From: Petrosia ficiformis
Lineage: Eukaryota; Porifera; Demospongiae; Haplosclerida; Petrosiidae
Assembly: GCA_947044365.1 (NCBI GenBank)
Contig: OX345650.1
Location: 1,496,173-1,560,172 of the forward strand
Direction of reading: 5' to 3'
DNA: 64,000 nt
The position numbers and the translations under genes are program-made. The notes below the pieces were generated by a model that saw nothing but the letters and a program-made list of their open reading frames with translations, was not told where the DNA came from and searched no databases. Of this stretch, positions 1-25,849 are shown one piece after another (position 1 is the first letter of the stretch; every line of letters begins with the position of its first letter).

Positions 1-1637
<1,637 letters not shown>

Positions 1638-1691
1638 GACAAAGTATTGACTAGATAGAGGATATTTAATGACAATATATGAAGCTAATTA

Positions 1692-1932
1692 GTTAACATT
1701 CACCATGACCTCAGAAACAGGTTCATAACTTTAGTTTGGAATGACCAATAATCTTTTTACATGCACCATTTTCATATAATTATCATTCCTATTATGTTTT
1801 GTGGTGCAAAATTTCAATCCATTGCTTCATTTTTGAGTTACAGTATAATCATGTATTAACCTTATGATATTACTCTACAGACTACATATAAAGTCATCAC
1901 ATTCCAATTTGGAGGTCATAGTAAATGTTAAC
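1692..1932. repeat. Best-preserved TIR element of family F1 (241 bp)
   Basis: Begins GTTAACATTCACCATGACCT and ends in the near-perfect inverse, AGGTCATAGTAAATGTTAAC. That gives terminal inverted repeats of about 21 bp around a 200-bp non-coding core (TTCAATCCATTGCTTC, GAGTTACAGTATAATCATG). It has no open frame for a transposase, so it is a MITE-like non-autonomous element. No convincing target-site duplication is visible. Confidence 0.8.
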
Positions 1933-3239
1933 AGCTCAGTAGAGAATACAAGTACATGGGCAATTATATATTTATTCATTCAACAAATCTACTCCGGAAG
2001 ACAGTTCAACAAGAAATATATTCTTATTAAAACACATGTATATGAGATGTGAATAGATGTAATTACACATAATTCATCAATTGGATGTATGTATACATTG
2101 ATATGTTTTCATTTGATGAAAAGCACAACATCATGAGACATATGATCTAATAGCTGTGGTTTAGTAAATGGATTGATAATTAATGATGTAACATTAGAGT
2201 AGGAAGAGTGTGGGAGGGATAGTCAGGACTCAGAAGTAGGATGATTCAAGGGGGACATTCCCTCATGTATTATTAATAGTATACCAATCTTTTGCTATTA
2301 TACAGGGTGCCTCCCAATATTCTTTAGCTGTATGTGGGAAGGCCATCCCCTAGACTATATATATAGCCCATTAGCTATATCTGTTACCTTTCTACCCCTC
2401 AATACATCAGGAGGAAGCCTCTTACCAGTATGGATTCATACTATTTAGCATCCCATCAGTGAATTATGTGGTTAATAAAACTACCTATCAAATTCCATTA
2501 AAGACAAATATTTTAATATAAATGTTATGTATACTGTATCATATACTATAACGAAAACTAATGCAGGTGTTATATTGTGCAGAGCATATACAATTATACA
2601 TATACATGTATAGACTGTGTATAAACATGTACATGTACATGTACATGTACATTATATATACATTTGTACTTGTATACCATAGAAGGTGAACAACAAGACT
2701 GAATGGAATTGTTTATATAATAATAATTATGAAAATGACATTAAGTTCTCACATGATCTAAATACTCATACACTATACTATAACGATATGTTTTACCATA
2801 TAAGGACAGAGAATAGATATTAAAATAAACTAATGAAAGAGAAATCCTACACAAACAAGGGACAAAACCTTTGTATATGTACTTGGCTATACACTTAAGT
2901 ACATGTACATTCTTCCAAGTAATTAAGTACATGTACTTAAACACAGTTGTATTTCTGAGTATTTAAGTACACATACATTCTTCCAAATAATTAAGTACAT
3001 GAAAATTCATGTGCCTAGCATGCTAGCAATAGGCATAAACACACACAACAAACAAGCAAAAACATGTATATTGTTCAGTACTTAATTACATCATAGGCAT
3101 GTAGCCATGTACATGTAGACATGTACATGTACATACATGTATAAACACATGTACTTGTAGATTATACTACAGATGTATGTGTACACACAATGTACATCCA
3201 TATACAAAATACTATACACCATGTATGTGTGTGTACTCA

Positions 3240-3625
3240 CAGTGTAAATATATACACAATGTACATACATGTACACATACACATACTATACATGTATGCA
3301 TTACACACAATGTAAATATAATATACACAATGTGTATGTACACACAATGTAAATAATGTACATACATGTACACATACACATACTATACATGTATGCATAC
3401 ACACAATGTAAATATAATATACACAATGTGTATACATGTACATATATACATGTACACATACTATACATGTGTATGTACACACAATGTAAATAATGTACAT
3501 ACATGTACACATACACATACTATACATGTATGCATACACACAATGTAAATATAATATACACAATGTATATACATGTACATATACATGTACACATACTATA
3601 CATGTACGTGTACACACAATGTACA
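3240..3625. repeat. ACACAATGTA / ACATGTAC minisatellite
   Basis: Higher-order tandem repeat. The block starting GTAAATAATGTACATACATG recurs at 3349 and 3486 (137-bp period), with a related block near 3250. Both strands give open frames of Tyr, Met, Cys, Val and His only, which are artefacts of the repeat. Confidence 0.85.
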
Positions 3626-4321
3626 TATATGTATTACTATACAAATTTACAAATTCATGTATTTTCACTATCAGACAGACATGTGATGTTTATTGTAATA
3701 ATATACCACAAGCTAGCGGTGCCAATTTTAAAATTCCAATAGTAAGATAAATTATACCATGGTATTAAATTATACATGATGCAATACTAATATTGACTCA
3801 TGTCAACAATCACATGATGAACATTTGACTGGGCAGGTAGAAATAAAATACAACTAAATGTTTAATATTGGCATGAACATCAGTCTAAATAGAATCCTAT
3901 ATAATGAGAGCCACAAGTACATGTATAAGACAAGCAGTCACGCCCATATGAGAGTGGTTCAACAGGCAACTATGTATAGTAATACCATGGGATCTAAAGC
4001 CATGGAATATAACCACTTTAACCACCATGTAATTACACATACATGACAAACATGTGTAAATATTAGTTACAGTGTAAATACAATTCTGCAGAAGACAAGC
4101 AGTCACACCCATTTGACAACAGGCAATATAATACAACTATGTATAGTAATACCATGGCCATGGAGTTTAACCAGTTTAACCACCATGTAATTACACATAC
4201 ATGACAAACATGTGTAAATATTGGCATGGAGATATATAACACTCTAGTCTAAATACAATACTGTATATAGAGAGCCACAAGTACATGTATAAGATAAGCA
4301 TATAGTAGTTACACTCACACG

Positions 4322-4740
4322 ATAGTGATAATTGTATAGCACAGAAAGCCATAAGTATAACCATATAGTACAAAATGCCACAAGTATAAGACATGCAAAG
4401 ACAGTATGTAAGTACACCCACATAATAGTGATAATTGTATAGCACAGAAAGCCAGAAGTATAACCATATAGTATAAAATGCCACAAGTATAAGACATGCA
4501 AAGACAGTATGTAAGTACACCCACATAATAGTGATAATTGTATAGCACAGAAAGCCAGAAGTATAACCATATAGTACAAAATGCCACAAGTATAAGACAT
4601 GCAAAGACAGCATGTAGGTACACCCACGTGATAGTGGCTCAATAGGTAGCACAGAAAGCCAGAAGTATAACCATATAGTATAAAATGCCACAAGTATAAG
4701 ACATGCAAAGACAGCATGTAGGTACACCCACACGAACGAT
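4322..4740. repeat. 103-bp tandem repeat, about four copies
   Basis: The unit contains ATAGTGATAATTGTATAGCA and GCCACAAGTATAAGACATGC. Starts at 4322, 4425, 4528 and 4631 give an exact 103-bp period; the last copy is diverged. Long minus-strand open frames across it are repeat artefacts. Confidence 0.9.
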
Positions 4741-6014
4741 AGTGACCAACTCTGTGTACTGTGTAGTATTAGCATGGAGATCAAAGACTCCAGGCTGTAC
4801 ATAAGACAGCCACAAATATCAAAAATTTACATACGTAATTATACCCACATGAAAATAGAATACATGTGATCAGTATTTCCTAAACCAATTATACATACAC
4901 ATGTGTAGTAACTATAATTATATTAGTATATGTTAGCCTCCCAAAAATGTTCAACAGCTAACCTGTACTCTAACTGATATAGAGGTGTCATATATACAAT
5001 ATTTATGTAAAAGATTTGAATAAACCATATTATATATAATTATATATATATATATATATATATACAAGTAAAGTAACTAATGTAAAACACACCAGTTAGT
5101 ATACATATGTCTGCATAGGGAATGACAGATGTGCTAACCAAGAATAAATATTATAATTTATAGGGATGATACATAACTTCTATATAATTACAGCTCTATT
5201 TTAGTAGCTACAATGCATGTGTCAAACCTGATCAGCATACGTTTATATAATTATATTTATAGTGATGATAATGTAGTATTGTAAAACACATTCATAGTAA
5301 CACTGTATAAATGGGTATAGTAAACTCACTTTACCTATTTCACGATTGTTCAGTTAGTCCTATATATAACTCCTATCTGAAGCTGTCCCCGACTCTATGT
5401 CCGAACTGCGATTTTATGCTCCAGCTTCCAGGTATTTATTATCATTCACAGGGGAGGAGACAAAGGGGGGGCGAAGCCTGTTGTTTCATGCTCTGTGCCC
5501 TCTTACGGGTGCAGAGTCTGCAGACCACCCCCCAGAAACATTTTAAATTTGGATCCTCTGAGATTGCAATCTGAGAGCTAAAATCAGTTGTATTATTATG
5601 TAGTACAGTATAGTTATTTAGCATATAGCTACTAAAGTGGGGGGCTCAGGCCTCCTCCGGATCCCCTGATTCATTGTCACACCTGCCATAATTGAGGTGG
5701 GCCAGCCATGCCAGCATATGCCAAGGGGGTCTGTCGCATCATTGGGCTGAAATGTCATACACATTTGCAGTTTTTTTTTTACAGTAAAAGTCTACATGCA
5801 AAAGTTAGAAAATCTTGGACAGCAAATGTTCGATACCTTGATTGGTGCATACTGCCTAATTTCGCTAGTTATTAATATTAATTTTTATTATTAGCATAAA
5901 TAATTTATAATCAGCATGAAAATTATTAATACACAAACTCTTATTCAAAAAATATATATATAATTCACATGTATGTGGAAACAAAGTGTTACCCAAAGTT
6001 TATAGCAATAGTCT

Positions 6015-8129
<2,115 letters not shown>

Positions 8130-8502
8130 TATGAAAATAAGTGAACTGTGGAGGAGGAAATCATACCACACACATTGTGATAATGTAAACCATCACATCA
8201 GATCACAGTCACATGTTCAGAGTAATTACATTCATGTCAACAGCAGTGCAACTTTGAATTCCCTGAACTAAGTTGCAACACAATCAAATAAAATTCCATT
8301 ATAATGCAATAAATATATATATAAATGAATATATAATTATATATATAATGGTATATGCATGTAATGTTTTTAGACCACAGAAAATATTTTTTGCAAATAA
8401 TTTCCAATTTGCAAAATTAAGTCTGCTGCAACCCTGTATTAATCACTAAAACAAATGTACACAATACTCACATGTGTTTGAAATACTATAATCTAACTTA
8501 CC

Positions 8503-8583
8503 GTGTCTGTGATGAACAGAATTGAAGGAACTGCTTTGCTGGAAGCCTGGAAGTAGTATACACTGCAATGCGAATCTTTATAT
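8503..8583 (-). promoter_or_regulatory. TATA box and 5' UTR exon of cathepsin copy 2
   Basis: On the minus strand ATATAAAG (8583-8576) is followed after about 25-30 bp by the probable start of transcription. A non-coding leader exon then ends at CACG|GTAAGT (last exon base 8502). The matching acceptor CCTCCACAG ends at 8146, 16 bp before the start codon. Inferred from motif spacing only. Confidence 0.5.
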
Positions 8584-8635
8584 TTTGCCGGCTTCAGGGA
8601 GTGGCTCCGAGAATCATATGATTCTATGTCGTAAC

Positions 8636-8647
8636 TGCGCATGCGCA
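8636..8647. promoter_or_regulatory. NRF-1/alpha-Pal-like palindrome
   Basis: TGCGCATGCGCA matches the NRF-1 consensus palindrome exactly. It sits about 55 bp upstream of the TATA box of cathepsin copy 2, next to a second palindrome, GAATCATATGATTC (8611-8624). The match is visible; use in this organism is inferred. Confidence 0.45.
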
Positions 8648-9302
8648 GTGATCATATGACTACAGTTTCGTTTGGAATTACCCCACTTAAAAAAAAAGGT
8701 TAATTTTAATGGGAACTGCTTGGCTTGTCATATTTAGACATAGAATACTATTTGTTGCAAAATCACACACCAAGTACTATAATAGTGCAATCTAACTGCA
8801 GGGCTATCATGTAATTGGTAAAGCTGTTTAGTACAGAATATTAATTAAATAATTAATAGACCTAAATAATATGCATTACTGCTTTATATAATGCATGGTG
8901 GTACTAGTGATAATTATTTTGAAGCAATAGGACTGTTCCGTCTTGCAGGCTCATTGCCGATTTAGTATAGTATTATGATAAGCTCCAGTACATATAAAAT
9001 AACACTTGTAATTACATATAGTATTGTATGTGTGCATGTAAATTAGGCCTTTGCTATTGGAGGTAAATGTAGTTTGGATCCAAATGTAAAATATTGATTT
9101 TAAAACTAACACAAGAAAAATACAAGTAACGAAATTGTAAAAATCTAAATAGCTTATGAAGAAAATAGCATAGGAAGCATACACATACAATGTAATGATT
9201 TGTTCTTCAAATATATATACACATGTATGCATGTATGTATGTATGTATGTATGTATTATGTACATGTATTTATGTAATGGAGAGTTTAAATGTCATTGGC
9301 AA

Positions 9303-19526
<10,224 letters not shown>

Positions 19527-19899
19527 AGCGTGCTTCCTGAGACTAGTCGAAGTAAACAACAAAACTAGCTCACATGTTTCAATGTTTGTTTAGCTAACAT
19601 GTGAGTCATGTGACCAAATTCCCATGCTAAATAAGATGTGGGCGTCTGAGTATGAGGCTAGTATCATAATACATGTACTCATAGGGGTTTGCCCCTCAGT
19701 TTGACTTTTGCAATAGCAAATGTAGTAGTAACTCAACAAGCTCTCTTCTTGGACTATAGCGTTTGTGCGCACAGAAAGGGGCATATCCTCCACCTCTGAC
19801 GTTTCACACTCTGTCAATCTACAATGCCATTCCAATACCCCCGCCCGCCCTTCACCCAATGTGTTTTATAGAACAGTTTTTTTACAATATGATACATAT

Positions 19900-20510
19900 T
19901 TACATACGTACATAAGTAAGTAAATATGTATTATGTACGTACATAAGTAAGTACGTATGTATTATGTATGATTATACATATCATGTATACTTACTTATTT
20001 ACATACATAATACGTACATACTACTTATGTATGTCCATAATATGTACATACTTATGTATGTTCATAATATATCCATACGTAAGTAAGTACGTATGTATTA
20101 TGTATGATTGTACATATCATGTATACTTACTATTTACATACATAATACGTACATACTACTTATGTATGTCCATAATATGTACATACTTATGTATGTTCAT
20201 AATATATCCATACGTAAGTAAGTACGTATGTATTATGTATGATTGTACATATCATGTATACTTACTATTTACATACATAATACGTACATACTACTTATGT
20301 ATGTCCATAATATGTACATACTTATGTATGTTCATAATATATCCATACGTAAGTAAGTACATATGTATTATGTATGATTGTACATATCATGTATACTTAC
20401 TTATTTACATACATAATACGTACATACTACTTACTTATGTATGTCCATAATATGTACATACTTATGTATGTTCATAATATGTCCATACATAAGTAAGTAC
20501 GTACGTATTA
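19900..20510. repeat. 135-bp tandem repeat (TACGTA/TATGTA-rich), about four units
   Basis: The landmark GTATGATTGTACATATCATG recurs at 19966, 20102, 20237 and 20372 (135-136 bp). Each unit is itself built of inverse TACATACATAATACGTAC / GTACGTATGTATTATGTA blocks. The 160-residue plus-strand frame is an artefact. Confidence 0.9.
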
Positions 20511-20774
20511 TGTACATACATAATTATGTGTGGTAGCACAATTATGCTTAGAGGCTTTGTAAATTATAATTATAGCCGACTCAATTTACATTCCAAGATT
20601 CCAATGGTGCCATATTGGAACAGCCTTCGTTAGCCATAGGTATTAGATTATTTGTAAAATGACATATACAGTGCATATGTTTCATCATCATGTAACCCTT
20701 GCATTCTAGGCACAGTATCAGTTAAGGGTTGTGTATACTGTTTGATTACTATAAACAGAGTGGTTTTGGTACTA

Positions 20775-21020
20775 AAGGTCATTCATGTTCACCATGACCT
20801 CAGAAAAATGTTCATAACTTTACTTTGTAATGACCAGTCAATACTTTGTTTTACCTGCACCATTTTCATATAATTATTCTTCCCATTCTTTTTTTGTGCA
20901 TGAAATTTCAATCCATTGCTTCATTATTGAGTTTAATCATGTATTAACCTTATGACATTAATACACTATACATATAAAATCAGTACTTCTTAATTTTTGA
21001 GGTCATTGTGAATATGAACA
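20775..21020. repeat. F1 element, nearly full length
   Basis: Starts AAGGTCATTCATGTTCACCA and ends GAGGTCATTGTGAATATGAA; both TIRs are recognisable. It lies in the spacer between cathepsin copy 3 and the next gene. Apart from this element, the 135-bp array and the element at 21513, I see nothing coding from 19527 to 21942. Confidence 0.75.
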
Positions 21021-21512
21021 GATATTTTTATGCAGAAACTGCTGTATGTATTTATGTACTATTATAATTATTTAATTAGGTCTATAATATTATACAAATA
21101 TATTTGTAAATTTGTTATACATTGTTAAACACAACATCATACATGAATCTATAAAAGATTCCTCTTAAATATCTTTTAAAATCTGTAATTTGAAAGACGA
21201 AAATATGTACAAACAATATATAATATAATATCAATTGATCGAAATAGAATATTTGTTATTAGTTTGAATTATCTTGCGTTAAATCCAGTAAACTGTAGAA
21301 TTAAACAAAATAAGTTAATAAAATTAGTTTCTTTAGCTATGACGAAATTATGTGACCCAAAACAACTGTCCGCTATATGCCTTCAGATTTTCAGCTGATG
21401 CTCCATGTGAGCACAGAATATAATAGAACATATATGCTACTATACTATGATATAAACCCTACTTAGCCTATATACTAGATAGTCTAGTACCATATACAGT
21501 ATATGCCAATAA

Positions 21513-21660
21513 AAGGTCACCATACAGTACAGTAATTACTCAGTAGTTTTGACAGTAATTGGTGTACTGTCAGTTGAACACCACAGTAGTAAGACAGTAA
21601 TTACTGACTGTACTGACAGCAGAACTAAGGTAATTACTGTTACTGTATGGTGACATTTTA
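21513..21660. repeat. TIR element, family F2
   Basis: Left end AGGTCACCATACAGTACAGT and right end TACTGTTACTGTATGGTGAC are inverse; the core is TACTGACTGTACTGACAG. A second copy is at 35482-35640. Non-coding. Confidence 0.65.
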
Positions 21661-21942
21661 TTGATATATACTATACTCTGTATTTGTTTACATGATCAAA
21701 GTATGAACTGAATAATTACCATTTAGCTATTTGGTGCAGTCGGGAAGCCATGTACCTAATTGAGAAGCTCAAATTTCATTTGTTTCCAATACCAAGTGGC
21801 CATATATAGTGGGTGTTTGTTAAAATTAATATTGTAAGCGTGATTTTAACAAATATAATGTGTATTTGATATATAAGCTGGTAGTTGATGCTTGGTATAT
21901 AGTATCATGTGATAGTCACATGTATGATGGTATACCTGTATA

Positions 21943-23458
21943 TTACCTTTGTTGGGATTTCCATTTCCGCATCTTTTGCTTCAAATTCGGCCACATTTCA
22001 TTAATTTCTTTCTCACTAAATAATGAAGAGGAAATTAATACAAAATCACATGTACACGAGAACACACACATATGTACACAGAGACACACACACATATAAT
22101 TATATAGATATATATACATACACATACCTTCCAGATTGTGGATTATCAATATCAAACATAAGTATTCCTTCTTCCTCTAAGCATTTCAAAACACTCTCTC
22201 CAAAACTCAAGTCATGTTCATCCACCTCAAGTTGTATATTGAGACCCATATACTCGTCAAGTTTGCTTTGTAAACTTGTAGTACGGCTAATAAATAAAAT
22301 TGTAAATCAATTGTAAAATTATTGAGCTAATATTAAACTTATCATTATTAATATACACAGTAAAGATACACATCATTGTACTGCAAGCTTATCACTAAGT
22401 TTGCTGTGCTGTTCGTTCTTCCTTGTTTGTCAGATGCTAATAATGTTTATTGTATTTTTATTCTTAATTCTCAAATTACGAAAACAATTTAATCATAGCT
22501 TATTAGCAATAAAGTAACGGGTAGTTGAATAAATACTAATAAATTGTGTATATATTATAACATACCTACAAGTGCTATATCAGATTTATAATTACGAGCT
22601 CAGTTGCACACATGGACATGTGATTTCCTGCACTTCTAAGGCTTTTGGCTTCACTGAATATTCATTATTACATTACAGTCAAAAGCTTTGAAGTAACGAC
22701 ATAAAATTTTTATGGTGCATCATTAGCCAAAAAAGCTCCTTATTTTGTTTTGCATGGTTTGCTTTTATGCCCAACATGGAGCTTATAATTATGATAATAG
22801 TATTATCTAACTCTTTATGAAATGGCTCATATGGTTCGAGGTGTTTCCCAAACCACTTTTAAGCCAACTGGTCTATATAGCTTAAGGTGGTTTCCCAAAC
22901 TCATACTTGAAGATTTGGAAAAATTAGCTAACAGTATACAGCAATTTATTATTCATATAAGTACATACATACTAGTGTTGTTTTAGTTTTACAATAATGA
23001 CCACTTTTAGTTTTATTGTGCTCTGGTTTCTGAAACTTTTAGTTTACTGTAACTAACTAAAAGTGTCCATTATTCATTTAGTTAGTTATAGTTATTACAG
23101 TAGACCTGTAATAGTACTAAAAAGGGTTTTAGTTATAGTTAATTAAAACAAAACTAATACTTACTTTAATCTTCTACTGATAGTAACAGATGCTCGGCTG
23201 TTCAGTCTCCTTTTTATGCCATTACCAGTACATTGTGATTCTGATTGGTCAGGATTTGGATTTGTGTGTTCTAAAATTCTTTGTTTGATTTCTGGAAGGT
23301 CTAAAGCATTAGACAGATTTGTAGTTTCTGTTTCTGGTGACCTGTAGTATCATGTGTAGTATCATGTGTAGAATATATGTATAATTACATAAATACATAC
23401 AAAATATGAATACGTATACACACACACACACACACATACACACACACACACACATACA

Positions 23459-23494
<36 letters not shown>

Positions 23495-23509
23495 TATACA
23501 TACATACAT

Positions 23510-23556
<47 letters not shown>

Positions 23557-25794
23557 TACATACATACATACATACATACACACATACGTATATACATACA
23601 TATATATATACATACATACTCTTGTTGCATTAAGATTTGTGTCTTCAGATAATTATTATTCTGACCTCACACAAGTCATGTGCCATTGTTTTGGCACTAT
23701 GTATGTATGCATGTATGTATGTATGTATGTATGTACATAAGTATGTATGTATGTATGTATGTATGTATATATATATATGTATATATGTATGTATATATAT
23801 ATGTATGTAACTATGTATGAATGTACGTAAGTATGTATGTATGTATGTATGTATGTATGTATGTATGTATGTATGTATGTATGTATGTATGTATGTATGT
23901 ATGTATGTATGTATGTATGTATGTATGTATGTATGTATGTATGTATGTATGTATGTATGTATGTATGTATGTATGTATGTATGTATTACTGTTGTTTTAG
24001 TATGACAATAACATCCTTTTAATTATAATTATAGTTTCTATAGTCAACTAATTAAATAATATTAGGCTTACAGAAATGTTTTAGTTTTTTTTAACTCATA
24101 TAATGACTATTTATAGTTATTGAAGTAGATTTTGATAGATTGCAAAATTAATTTCAAGTCATAATAACTTCCTAAAAAGGATTTGAATTATAGTTATAGT
24201 TGACTAAAACAACAATTCATATGGTATGTTTATATATAAGCTTTGTAGTCAAACATATATATGACATACATATATGCAGTGTTCTGCCCACACTGGTCGG
24301 CACTGGTTCGAACTAACCACCTCTCAGATAGTACATATATAGGATACTGAGAACTGCATATATGACATACATATATGCAGCGTTTTGCCCACACTGGTCG
24401 GCACTGGTTGGGACTAACCACCTCTCAGATAGTACATATATAGGTTACCGAGAACTGCATATATGACATATATATATGCAGTGTTCTGCCCACACTGGTC
24501 AGCACTGGTTGGGACTAACCACCTCTCAGATAATACATATATAGGCTACTGAGATAGAATTAGGATAAACAGCACTAATTAGAATCTGACCACCACTCTG
24601 GGCAGAACCTGCATACTTAATACACTTGAAACATATGTACAAAGCCATATGAATCAGTGTGATACATACATATTTTGGACACAGTTTAAAGCTCACTGAA
24701 TTGGTGAATCCATTCTTTTCTCACATTCATTTGAGTCTATTCTTTGGTAACTCACTAAACACAAATGATCATATTCAGTTTTTGGTTTCTGTTGTCCAAT
24801 GTATTGTGGAGATGGAGTTTGTTGTAATTGTAAATGTTCATTTTCAACAAATTGAACAACAATCATTGAAGTTGACGAATTTGAGTCTTCTCCAATAGAA
24901 TTTTGTCGAGGAATGTTATTGGTTGTATCTATGCCGGCAATATTGGCTCTAAATGAAGCTGTGTTGCGTGTAGATTGTGAGGTGGGAGAAGTGATGGTGT
25001 TCATAGAGTGACAACGAGGAGGTGATGGTAACGGGTCTAAGAAAAAAAGATAAATAAATAACTGGTAAACTATGCTTAGCAATGCCCCATCCCCTCTTTT
25101 TAAATTCTTCACCATTCTGCTGTTTAGAGCAGAAACCTGATAAAGTTTGTTATGTAAGAAGTAACATTCTGTTTGCTTTCTGTGCAAAACAGCAGAAGAC
25201 AGGACATGGTCACTTATTAGTATTAGTTCACCATCATGACTATAATATGAATGTGTACTAAATATATATTGTATAGTCCTGTAGTAATTGAATATTCGCA
25301 CATAGCAATAGTTTGTGGTCAAATTCAATGAGGAACTAATTTGATTTTTGAATTTCACTTTTGGTAATTATCTCTCATACCTGTACATCATAACAATAGC
25401 TTGTATAAGCCTATGCAATAACCCTTATACTTCTAAACTATAGTATCACCATAGTAACAGTATCAGCAACCAATAACATGTTTGTAAACTACATATTGAT
25501 GCTCTAAGATTGTGTCTACTCTTATAAAGAAAACTGGGAAATGATACGACGATTTAAAACATTCATAGACACAATCATTTGAATAAATGGTATATACAAC
25601 AATGTCACAATATAATGATAGTCATGTCTGACAGTGGAACTCCTCTAATTCACACCCCTGCAACGAGGACATCAAAACTGTGCTTATATAAATTCACCCC
25701 CCAATGGGACACCACCCCACTAAGTCAGTGTCCCAAGGGTGGATGAATTCTACTGTAACAAATGAAAGAGATCACTGATTTCCCAATTAGACAA

Positions 25795-25849
<55 letters not shown>

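Larger units (their letters stand above)
1933..6014. other. Gene-free, repeat-rich spacer between cathepsin copies 1 and 2
   Basis: I see no supportable coding exon. Contents: palindromic ACATGTACATGTAC runs around 2600-3150, a minisatellite at 3240-3620, a 103-bp tandem repeat at 4322-4740, an (AT)n run at 5041-5065, and an unusually GC-rich patch at 5440-5700. Around 5335-5370 the minus strand reads TATATATAGG followed about 25 bp later by AATAGGTAAAG. This could be the TATA box and 5' UTR exon of the first cathepsin gene, but nothing confirms it. Confidence 0.6.

Noticed and set aside
3091..3750. Overlapping open frames rich in Tyr, Met, Cys, Val and His on both strands
   Set aside because: They lie entirely in the ACATGTAC/ACACAATGTA minisatellite; composition and strand symmetry show they are repeat artefacts.
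4191..4802. 203-residue minus-strand open frame with repeated LVAFYTIWLYFW blocks
   Set aside because: The period equals the 103-bp tandem repeat; there is no start context, splice signal or domain.
5311..5624. Short frames over the GC-rich patch, and a putative 5' exon of cathepsin copy 1
   Set aside because: No domain similarity. The TATA-plus-donor arrangement near 5335-5370 is suggestive but too far (3.7 kb) and unsupported to annotate as a feature.
19968..20450. 160-residue plus-strand open frame with repeated CTYLCMFIIYPYVSKY blocks
   Set aside because: Follows the 135-bp tandem repeat; no coding evidence.
23309..24022. Met-Tyr-Val-Cys and His-Thr-Tyr open frames
   Set aside because: (CATA)n and (TATG)n microsatellites, located in an intron.
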